Under the pieces are notes generated by a model. That model was not told where the DNA came from, did not search any database, and worked only from the letters and a program-made list of their open reading frames with translations. The translations under genes were made by a program, and so were the position numbers. A stretch of 64,000 nt of DNA from assembly GCF_000420085.1 (NCBI RefSeq), contig NZ_ATUG01000003.1, positions 682,001 to 746,000 on the forward strand. Direction: 5' to 3'. Source of the DNA: Desulfospira joergensenii DSM 10085 (GTDB lineage Bacteria; Desulfobacterota; Desulfobacteria; Desulfobacterales; Desulfobacteraceae). Of the stretch, positions 53,344 through 61,600 are shown piece after piece (within the stretch, counting starts at the first letter, position 1; every line of letters starts with the position of its first letter).

Positions 53344-53757
53344 ATGATAGAGTCAATCAGCCATATTACCTTTGTGGTAAAAGATGTTAAGCGCACTGCT
53401 GAACTGTTTCGTTCTGTTTTCCATGCCAAGGAGGTGTATGACAGTTCCCATAAGAATTTTTCGGTTTCCTATGAAAAGTTCTTCTTAATCGGCCATACAT
53501 GGATTGCTGTTATGGAAGGAGAGTCAAGCCTGGAAAGGTCCTATAATCATATCGCCTTTAAAGTCTCTGAAGGTGATTTTGATTCATATATCAAAAAGAT
53601 AAGAGAATTCGGATTGGAAATTGTGAAAGGACGGGATCGGATCAAAGGAGAAGCCCGATCCGTCTATTTTTACGATTATGACCACCATCTTTTTGAGCTG
53701 CATACCGGAACATTATCCCAGCGGCTGTCAAGTTATAGAAAACATGAGCGGCTATGA
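53344..53757 (+). CDS. fosX: FosX-type fosfomycin epoxide hydrolase (VOC family)
   Basis: 137 residues, the FosX length, from ATG 53344 with AAGGA upstream. It has MIESISHITFVVKD, LFRSVFHAKEVYDSS, FFLIGHTWIAVMEGE, RSYNHIAFKV and YFYDYDHHLFELHTGTL, in the order of FosX. Metal ligands are likely His7, His in YNHIAF and Glu in FELHTGTL. FosX hydrates the epoxide of fosfomycin with Mn2+. In environmental anaerobes such genes may have other native substrates. Confidence 0.85.
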   Translation: MIESISHITFVVKDVKRTAELFRSVFHAKEVYDSSHKNFSVSYEKFFLIGHTWIAVMEGESSLERSYNHIAFKVSEGDFDSYIKKIREFGLEIVKGRDRIKGEARSVYFYDYDHHLFELHTGTLSQRLSSYRKHERL

Positions 53758-53844
53758 TGGATTCGGTTCTCCCGCGGCAGAGCCATACCTTTCAAAGCGC
53801 TGCCCATGATTCCGGCTCAATAAACCTAGGAGAGATTCCTGGAA

Positions 53845-54300
53845 ATGAAATACTTCGAAGATATCACAGATGGAGACCTTCTCCCGTGCCGGCCTGTTTT
53901 GATGACAAAAGAGTCCATTGTTAAATTTGCCGAAGAATTTGATCCCCAGTCTTTTCATATCGATGAAGATGCCGCTGAAAATTCGATTTTCAAGGGGCTT
54001 GTCGCCTCCTCCCTTCATACCCTTTCCGCATGTACCCGCTCCGTTGTCGAGGCCCAGGGCAGGGTTGCCATACTGAGTGGCCTGGGCATGCATGGGGTGA
54101 AGATGTTCAATCCGGTCCGGCCGGGAGACCGACTTTCCATAAAAGCCTGGTGGACCGATTTGAAAAGATCCAAGAGCAAACCGGACCGGGGATTTGCGTC
54201 CATCCGGTGTGAGGTCTTTAATCAAAATAAAGAACCGGTAATGAACTATGGCTATATCTATTTACTGGCCGGTAAAAAATATAAAAAATTGGGCAAATAA
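53845..54300 (+). CDS. MaoC-like dehydratase
   Basis: 151 residues with a single hot-dog domain: FAEEFDPQSFHIDEDAAENSIFKGLVASS matches the MaoC motif, with D and H as hydratase residues, and MHGVKMFNPVRPGDRL follows. AGGAG lies upstream of ATG 53845. Members hydrate enoyl-CoA or related thioesters. It follows fosX by 87 bases on the same strand and converges with modC. Confidence 0.88.
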   Translation: MKYFEDITDGDLLPCRPVLMTKESIVKFAEEFDPQSFHIDEDAAENSIFKGLVASSLHTLSACTRSVVEAQGRVAILSGLGMHGVKMFNPVRPGDRLSIKAWWTDLKRSKSKPDRGFASIRCEVFNQNKEPVMNYGYIYLLAGKKYKKLGK

Positions 54301-54363
54301 TTCAATCCAAAGGGATTGTCCATTGTTTTTATACGAAAAGTCAATTTTTTCCCGGGCAAAACC

Positions 54364-55059
54364 TTAATTTTTCAGCATATACCTTAACCCCCATGTGTTA
54401 AAGGTTTTGGCAGGTCCTGAGTCCTTGACCCTTCCCTTTTCAAGAAGGACCAGCTGATCTGCCAGGCTGAAGATCTCATCCATCTGATGGCTGACGTAGA
54501 GGATGGGAACATTGAAGCTTTGGCTCAGGGTCCGGATAAAGGGGAGAACCTCGGATTTGCGTTCCTGATCCAGGGAGGCCAAAGGTTCATCCATGAGAAG
54601 GAGCATGGGACTGCAAAGCAGGGCCCGGCCGATGGCCACCCGCTGTTTTTCCCCTCCGGAAAGCTTGGCCGGGCGTCGGTTTAAAAGGGAGTGAATGTCC
54701 AGCAGGGTCACGACCTTGTCAAAGTCGACATAGCGATCTTTTTTCTTCTGCAGGCGCATGCCATAGGTCAAATTGGATTGGACGCTTAAGTGGGGAAAGA
54801 GGCGGGATTCCTGGAATACATATCCGATGCGCCGTTTTTCCGGGGGCAGGTCGATTCCCTGGTCCCCGTCAAAACAGCAGCAATTTCCAATGACGATCCT
54901 TCCTGTATCCGGGCGGGAAAGGCCGGCCACCATATTGACCACAGAGGTCTTGCCTGCACCCGAGGCGCCGAACAAAGCAGTGACACCGGCCTCTTTTGTG
55001 GAAAACCCGGCATCAATGGAGAAGCGGCCCTGTTGTTTTTGTACATGGATATCCAGCAT
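54364..55059 (-). CDS. modC: Molybdate ABC transporter ATPase
   Basis: 231 residues with Walker A GASGAGKTSVVN, Q-loop YVFQESRLFPHLSV, signature LSGGEKQRVAIGRAL, Walker B LLLMDEPLASLD and H-loop YVSHQMDEI. It lacks the C-terminal mop (molybdate-binding regulatory) domain that makes typical ModC about 350 residues long, so regulation by bound oxyanion is absent. It follows modB with a 6-base gap. Confidence 0.9.
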   Translation of the reverse strand: MLDIHVQKQQGRFSIDAGFSTKEAGVTALFGASGAGKTSVVNMVAGLSRPDTGRIVIGNCCCFDGDQGIDLPPEKRRIGYVFQESRLFPHLSVQSNLTYGMRLQKKKDRYVDFDKVVTLLDIHSLLNRRPAKLSGGEKQRVAIGRALLCSPMLLLMDEPLASLDQERKSEVLPFIRTLSQSFNVPILYVSHQMDEIFSLADQLVLLEKGRVKDSGPAKTFNTWGLRYMLKN

Positions 55060-55065
55060 GGAAAA

Positions 55066-55758
55066 TTATCCTTTCATGAAGGCGGCAAAGCGCTTGGCAA
55101 GCCATTCGGAAAAGACCAGGGCGGTCATGGCCAGGACCACGGAAATGATGCAGAGCCTGAGGGCCCCGGCCTCTCCGTTGGGCACCTGGGTTAGGGAATA
55201 CAGGGCCAGGGGCAGGGTCTGGGTTTCCCCCTGGATATTGGAGACAAAGGTGATGGTGGCGCCAAATTCCCCAAGACTCCTGGCAAAGGCCAGGATCACC
55301 CCGGTGATGATGCCGGGCACCATCAAAGGAAGGGTGACCGTGAAAAACACCCGGACCCGCCCTGCCCCGAGGGTTCTGGCGGCCTGCTCCATCCCCGGAT
55401 CCACGGCATCGGCAGAGAGGCGGACGGCGCGGACCAGAAGGGGAAAGGCCATGACAGCGGCGGCCACGGCTGCGCCCTTCCAGGTAAAGGCCAGGGTGAT
55501 TCCCAGGTATTGAAAGAGGAAATGTCCCACAATTCCGTTTTTGCCCAGGCAGACCAGCAGAAGATAGCCGGTGACCACAGGGGGCAGGACCAGGGGCAGG
55601 TGGATGATTCCATCCAGCAGGCCCTTGCCCGGAAACCGGCACCGGGACAGGATCCAGGCCGCAGCAATTCCGGCAGGCAGACTGACGGCAACGGCCAGGC
55701 CCGAAACCTTGAGGCTGAGTCCGATGGCCTCCCATTCCATGGGGGTCAGGCCTTGCAT
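55066..55758 (-). CDS. modB: Molybdate ABC transporter permease
   Basis: 230 residues with five or six membrane helices and the EAA loop near EQAARTLGAGRVRVFFTVTLP. It also has LPLVLPPVVTGYLLL and FARSLGEFGATITFVSN, typical of ModB. The start codon overlaps the modA stop (TAATG), so the two are translationally coupled. It forms the membrane channel for molybdate or tungstate. Confidence 0.95.
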   Translation of the reverse strand: MQGLTPMEWEAIGLSLKVSGLAVAVSLPAGIAAAWILSRCRFPGKGLLDGIIHLPLVLPPVVTGYLLLVCLGKNGIVGHFLFQYLGITLAFTWKGAAVAAAVMAFPLLVRAVRLSADAVDPGMEQAARTLGAGRVRVFFTVTLPLMVPGIITGVILAFARSLGEFGATITFVSNIQGETQTLPLALYSLTQVPNGEAGALRLCIISVVLAMTALVFSEWLAKRFAAFMKG

Positions 55759-56531
55759 TAGCGGATACTGAAACCGTATTTTTTAAAAATTTCAGCAGCC
55801 TGGGCCGACTGGATAAAGTCGAGAAAGGCCCGGGCTTCCGGACTTTTTTTCACCAGGGCCACAGGGTAGACGATTTTAGGGTGGCTCTCTTCGGGAAAGA
55901 GCCCCACCACCCTGACCTTGGAACTGATGGCGGCATCTGTGGCATAGACCTGGCCCAGAGGGGTTTCAGCCCGCTCCACAAGCACCAGGGCAGCCCGGAC
56001 ATCCTTGGCCCTGGCAATCTTATCCTCTATCTTCTCCCAGTAGCCCAGGTGAGTCATGGCTTTTTTACCGTACATGCCGGCCGGCACATGGTCAGGGTCG
56101 CCCATGGAAAGACGTCCGCCGGAAAGCAGGCCGGCCAGATCCAGGTGGCTGTCCACAATGAGCTTCCCAATGGAGGATCCGGCCGGGGCAATGAGAACCA
56201 GTCGATTGCCCAGAAGATCTTTCCGGCTTTCTTTGACAATGGCTCCTTTTTCTTCAAGGTAGTTCATCCACTTGGGATTGGCAGAAAGATAAACATCGGC
56301 GGGGGCGCCTTTTTCTATCTGCTTGGCCAGGGTGGAGGAGGAGGCAAAGGATAGACGGACCTTTGTGGGATGGGTTTTTTTGTACAATTCTGCAATGTCG
56401 GTGACGGCATTGGTGGTGGATGCCGCGGCAAATACCGTTACATTTTGGGATTGGGCTTCTGCCGATGGAAGAATACAGGTCAGCAGCAGCAAAGCAGCGG
56501 CTATCAGAATATTGATGGGCTTGGGATTCAT
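55758..56531 (-). CDS. modA: Molybdate-binding periplasmic protein
   Basis: 257 residues from ATG 56531 (AAGGAG 6 bases upstream); a TTG six codons upstream is less likely. A signal peptide ends ...PSAEAQ. The ModA pattern follows: VFAAASTTNAVTDIAELY, SFASSSTLAKQIEKGAPADVYLSAN and LVLIAPAGSS. It binds molybdate, or possibly tungstate, and delivers it to ModB. Confidence 0.95.
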   Translation of the reverse strand: MNPKPINILIAAALLLLTCILPSAEAQSQNVTVFAAASTTNAVTDIAELYKKTHPTKVRLSFASSSTLAKQIEKGAPADVYLSANPKWMNYLEEKGAIVKESRKDLLGNRLVLIAPAGSSIGKLIVDSHLDLAGLLSGGRLSMGDPDHVPAGMYGKKAMTHLGYWEKIEDKIARAKDVRAALVLVERAETPLGQVYATDAAISSKVRVVGLFPEESHPKIVYPVALVKKSPEARAFLDFIQSAQAAEIFKKYGFSIR

Positions 56532-56640
56532 GTTCAACTCCTTTTTCAATTCATTTTAATTGTTTTATCCGTTTCCAGGCCTCAGGATTTTCAGGGTCTG
56601 CTTGAACGAATTCCGGGTTTATGGTAGACTTGTATTTTGA

Positions 56641-56668
56641 AAACGTCAATATAATTTTTCAAACGTCA
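56641..56668. promoter_or_regulatory. Direct repeats AAACGTCA between modA and its regulator
   Basis: AAACGTCA at 56641-56648 and 56661-56668, spaced 20 bases (two helix turns), lies between the divergent modA and regulator genes. A dimeric or tetrameric HTH regulator could bind both. The likely binder is the product of 56706-57824. Confidence 0.5.
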
Positions 56669-56705
56669 CATGGCGCAAATTTGTAGAATACAAAAAGGGG
56701 CAGAC

Positions 56706-57824
56706 ATGGCCGAGAAAACAGGGGGAATCACCAACCGGGTCAAAGAGTACCGGCAAAAGGCAAAACTATCCCAGGTCCGGTTGGCAGAACTTGTGGGCGT
56801 AAAGCGCCAGGCGGTTTACGACATTGAATCCGGGCGCTATCTGCCCAATACCGGGGTGGCCCTGAAACTGGCCCGCCATCTTGGCTGCCGGGTGGAAGAC
56901 CTCTTTTACGAGGAAGGATCCCATGATACCTGCCCTGTGGTCATGGGCGAAGACACCCCTATAGGGGAGGAAAGAGTCTCTGTGGTAAAGGTCCGGGATC
57001 AGCTGGTGGCCTATCCTGTGGACGGCAGATTTGCCTTTCCGGGAGAGCTGCGCCCGGCCGACGGGGTGTTTGAACAGAAAAAAGGAGGGATCCGCTTTTT
57101 CGGCTCGGAATCCGGGATCGACAATACCGTACTTCTCCTGGGCTGTGATCCGGCATTTTCACTTCTGGCGGCCCATGCTTCCCGCATCGACCCGAAACTC
57201 CGCATGAACTGCAGATTTGCCTCCACCCATGCAGCGGTTAACCGATTGGTCCAGGGCAAGGCCCATCTGGCCGGAATGCACCTGCATAACCGGCCCGGAC
57301 AGGAGGCCAATGTAGTCCTGGCCCGGGAGAAGCTGGCCAAAACCGGAGCCACCCTTATCGGATTTTCCATGATGGAAGAGGGAATCATGGTGGAAAAATC
57401 AAATCCCTTTGGCATTAAAGCCGCTTCTGATCTGGCCCAGCCCGGGATCCGCTTCATCAACCGGGAACCCGGGGCTGCCCTGCGGGTGCTGTTGGATGAA
57501 CTGCTGGGAGAATCCAGGATTCCCGGAGACGCGATAAAAGGATATGAGACCCTTGTTCAAGGACACAATCAAGGGGCCCAGATGGTGGCCTATGGGCTGG
57601 CAGATGCTGCCCTGGGGCTGCAGCCGGTGGCCCTGGCCCACGGCCTGGACTTTGTCCCCCTGGCCGAAGTCCGGTGTGATCTGGTGGTGCCCTCGGACCT
57701 TATGGCCAGTCCCGGGATCCAGATGATTCTCAATGTTCTCCAGAGCCGGGACCTGAGGGATGAAATTTCTTTTTTACCCGGATACAGCCAGCGGAAAACC
57801 GGCAAAACCATTGCTTCCTTTTAA
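56706..57824 (+). CDS. XRE-type HTH regulator with solute-binding-like domain
   Basis: 372 residues from ATG 56706; a longer frame has no better start. An XRE/Cro HTH (~8-65, AKLSQVRLAELVGVKRQAVYDIESGRYLP) is followed by a domain like the periplasmic molybdate-binding fold (~100-360; LLLGCDPAFSLLAAHASRI, FINREPGAALRVLLDELL, AAQ... and YGLADAALGL). This architecture belongs to one-component molybdate/tungstate regulators of ModE-like function. It is divergent from modABC with repeats between, so it probably controls that operon. Confidence 0.85.
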   Translation: MAEKTGGITNRVKEYRQKAKLSQVRLAELVGVKRQAVYDIESGRYLPNTGVALKLARHLGCRVEDLFYEEGSHDTCPVVMGEDTPIGEERVSVVKVRDQLVAYPVDGRFAFPGELRPADGVFEQKKGGIRFFGSESGIDNTVLLLGCDPAFSLLAAHASRIDPKLRMNCRFASTHAAVNRLVQGKAHLAGMHLHNRPGQEANVVLAREKLAKTGATLIGFSMMEEGIMVEKSNPFGIKAASDLAQPGIRFINREPGAALRVLLDELLGESRIPGDAIKGYETLVQGHNQGAQMVAYGLADAALGLQPVALAHGLDFVPLAEVRCDLVVPSDLMASPGIQMILNVLQSRDLRDEISFLPGYSQRKTGKTIASF

Positions 57825-58036
57825 ATGTGGGCAGGGCTCTCTCTTTTCACGAAAAAAACAAAAAAAATCGCAGAAAAAAGGAGTTTCTTACGTTAATGCT
57901 TATATACGAACGATAACAGGCATAACTTGCCTGCCCAGGCAAAAAATATCCGGAAAGAACTCATACACTCCTGAGATAGGATAAGGGAGGGTAAAAGAAA
58001 TCGATTTATAAGCGAAGTGTAAAGAGGAAAAACAAA

Positions 58037-58070
58037 TCCGGACCGGGGTCAGAGAAGACCCCGGGCCGGA
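58037..58070 (-). terminator. Terminator of the NifX-like gene
   Basis: TCCGGaCCGGGGTC (58037-58050) and GACCCCGGGCCGGA (58057-58070) form a stem with one mismatch around AGAGAA; leftward it is followed by ATTTGTTTTTCC. Confidence 0.8.
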
Positions 58071-58078
58071 TAGATTTT

Positions 58079-58453
58079 CTAATGGGCGCAACCGCCGATA
58101 TGGCCGCCGCAGGTGTGATCCATTGTCATTTCCATCAGGGAACCGGCTTCAAAGAGCTGGATATTCTCCTGGATATTTCCCTTTGAGGCTTTGTAGACCT
58201 TGATTCCCATATTGTTCAACCCGGTTATGGCCCCTGCACCGATCCCGCCGACGACAATTGCGTCCACCATTTTATTGTTCAAGGCCTTCATGGGATTGCA
58301 CTGGCCGTGGATATGGCCCAGATCCTGATTGTTAATGGTTGCGGTGGTCTTTTCCTGATTGTCGAACACCACAAAAAAAGGGGCGGATCCAAAATGGCCA
58401 AAGATCTCGCTATCCAAGCCCTTGTCCGATTCCACCGGAAAACAGATTTTCAT
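58079..58453 (-). CDS. NifX/NifB-like cofactor-binding protein
   Basis: 124 residues of the dinitrogenase iron-molybdenum cofactor family: ICFPVESDKGLDSEIFGHFGSAPFF, then NHPM-like QCNPMKALN and VVGGIGAGA, and a His/Cys tail (DHTCGGHIGGCAH) that could bind metal. Homologues such as MTH1175 bind Fe-S or Mo-Fe-S units. It lies near the molybdate genes, but on its own transcript. Exact role unknown. Confidence 0.85.
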   Translation of the reverse strand: MKICFPVESDKGLDSEIFGHFGSAPFFVVFDNQEKTTATINNQDLGHIHGQCNPMKALNNKMVDAIVVGGIGAGAITGLNNMGIKVYKASKGNIQENIQLFEAGSLMEMTMDHTCGGHIGGCAH

Positions 58454-58621
58454 GTCCTACACTCCTCTTGTTTTAGGATTGTTTTCTGCAAGGGCCTTTC
58501 ATACCATTTTCTTCTGGGAATTGGCAAAGTCTAAATAAAAAGAAACCCGGGCCGGAGTAGTAAAGGTAAAATATCTGATTTTTAGGATCCAGGTAAATTT
58601 TCCGACACATGTGTGACAGAT

Positions 58622-61600
58622 CTAGGGCCATGATTGTATAACGGACTGGCCGCCGGAGGCGTCGTTGGATGCGCCGGTCTGCTCATTTTCCGGTTCTGGT
58701 TCGGTTCCTTTGCTGATATAAATGGAGCTGGTCTCACCGGTCTTCAGATTCCAATACTGCAGTTCAGGTGTACAGCCGCCTTCCACCTTCAGGGCTGCCG
58801 TGTTGGGTCCGCCATCCCCCTGGTTATGGGCCGTTACAGATACCGGCACATTGTTTCCTGACTTGAGGGGCAGATTCAGGAAGGCACAGGGCGGACCGGA
58901 AGGCTCGGACCCCCCGCAGCCAATGATATTCTTTTTATCCCATCCCATGTTAAACCCGGAAAGAACGACCTGGTCGCCAAGGGTCAGCGTAATAATGTCT
59001 CCGTCCTGGCTGCTGTGGTCCCAGACCTTGATACTGACGGTATCTCCGGTGCAGGTCACATTCTGAAGTCCACCAATACCGGCACTTTGGGACTGCTGTT
59101 TTTCCGCCAGTTTGATCCGGACCACTTCATAATCCTGGCGTTTGCCCTCTTCATCGAACAACTCCAGAGTAAAGGCATGATTTCTAGCTGACAATTTATC
59201 GGAGTTGATCTGAAAAGACCGGGAGGCTTTTTCATCCCCCAGTAAATCAAAACTTTCAGATAAGATCACCCTGCCCCTGTATTTCAGGGTCAAAGACCGG
59301 GTCCCCTCTTTTCCTTCGGCAGCCTGGACATCGGCATAGATAAACACCTTGTCTCCCTGGGTAAACTTCTTTGAATTGCCGCCGGAACCTGAGGACGAAC
59401 CGGCACCGGCTGACAGGATTCTATCCTCAGGTTCTGCCATGTGGACCTTTCCCATGCCCTTGGTCAGGGCAACAGGATCATCGTTGACCATGTCCGCCCG
59501 GACCTCCATTAACCCTTTTTTAACCCCCTTGGTGTCCAGAATGGCAGAATGGGAAAAAATCTTTCCTTTGGGCACGCTAAGATCTTCTCTGAAAAACTCG
59601 GTCCCATTGGCATAGTACACCAGTGTGCGGCTGATCCCGTTATCCTCTGCGATCTGCCATTTACCTGATACATTGATCTTTTCACCGATGGTAAACTTTG
59701 TTCCCCTTTTTTGCTTTTTCACGCTGATAAATTGAAATCCCAGAAACTCGTCCCCGCTTTCCCATGTGAATGGAAAAGATTTAACGGCTTCCTTGTCAAT
59801 CTCGTCGGAAATGCGAAGTTCCAGCACATCATCGTTGGTGCGCATGGCCTCTGGAACCTCAGGCATGGAAACCGTTACGGAAAAAGATTCTCCCGGAGAG
59901 ATATAATCCTTGAATGATTTCTCCACAAGCATATCAGACTGCCGGGTCCATTCAACGGAAACAGGACCTTCATATTTCCCAACCACAATGTCTGCCGATC
60001 CCTTCATTGGCTTTCCCAAAACAGGGTTGCCTCCGTTGGCACCGGTGACCTGCATGGTCCCGATACCCAGAAAGTCCCCTCCTTTGTCACTTTTAAGGGT
60101 CAATTTTCCAACATCGAGGGTCGGCAGCTCCGGGATGGTTCCGGATCCGCTTGCCCTGTAAAGGATCTTATCTTTCAGGTCCTGGGCCCTGGCTTCGACA
60201 TCCAGTTTTTTATGGATTTCAAAGGGGCCGATAATCAGAACCGAAAAGGCTTCATCCAGGGCAGCCCGGGCAGTTTCACCCGTACCGGGAAACTCGAGTT
60301 TCACGGCATTGGGTTTTTGCTTGCCCTTTTCCAGGACAATGGCTGTACTCCCTTCCACCGTCAGGCTGGCATGAACATTTAGGGGTATCAAAACGGTCTT
60401 GGGCGGGGGAGGAGACTTTTTCAGCAGATCGATCCCGGCAGTGGCAAGGATGGTTTCACCCTTTACCCTGGATCCGTTGAAGAGTGTCAGTTCAGCCGTA
60501 ATTTTGAGTTCTTCATCTTTCTTCCGGATGGTCCAGGCCCCTGAAAAGTGTTTCCCGTCCCAGGCGGCCGGCTCTGAACCCAACTGAACCTTGACCATGT
60601 CATGGGGGATGGCATTGCCGGTTTTGTCCTGTACAGAAACGGTAATGGGCTTTACCGTAACTTCCCAGGGTTCCAGCTCAATGGTTCCCAGCTTCAGGGT
60701 TCTTCCCTTTTTCAAGGGGGTTGTAAAGGCCCCGCCCTTGGGCTTGAATATCCGACCGTCGTCACTGAACATGACCCCATAAACCATCAGGGCTTTGTTC
60801 AGGAGCACGGCCCTTGTATTGGTAAAGGAAAAAGAACCGTCCGCTCCCACCTCCTGTTTTTCCGAGATATTGGACCGCATTTGCCCGTTGGAAAAAACAG
60901 GTGCCGGCTCAATTCCCGGAACCGGTACAAACCGGCCTTCCACGGTAAGATTACCTGCATCGAAAAAATCAAGCTGAACATCAAAACCCATTTCTCCCTT
61001 CATGGTAGCGGAATCGTATAGTACGGCTTTGCCCGTTGCCGAGACCCCAGGTGCCGGCTCTTTTCGTTCGGCCTTAACTGATACCGGATCCTGGTTCTTC
61101 AGCCTTAATATGAGCTCATCCGGAAGGGAGACTACCTGCTGTCCGCTGGAGGCGGTGATATCGCTCTTGACCTGGCTGCCGCTGGCATCGGTGACATTCA
61201 CTTTGATATTCACCGGGGTCGCCAATTGAAATTCAAGGGGCTTGACCAGGCTAAGGATACTGGCGGCCGAATGAACATCGGACTTGTTGGAGGTAACAAT
61301 GGACATGCCGGCGGAAGCCCGTTGAGTTGAATCTACCTGGGGAATAATTTTGGCGATGGCAGTCAGGGGTTTGATATCGGGGTTATCCCGGGGCGGGTTG
61401 ACCAGTCCGTCGTTTATCCGTTTGATTTCCAAAGTGAATTTTCCAGGCGTTTTCAGTTCTCCCACCGGATTTTCCAGGGCGCTTCCCCGGCCCAGATTTA
61501 TGGTGACAGGATCGGTCAAACTAAAGTTGTCGTGCACGATCAGTTCGCCGTCCAGCCAGGCCGGATCCGCAATGAGTTCATGCTCGGTCACGCTCAGGGG

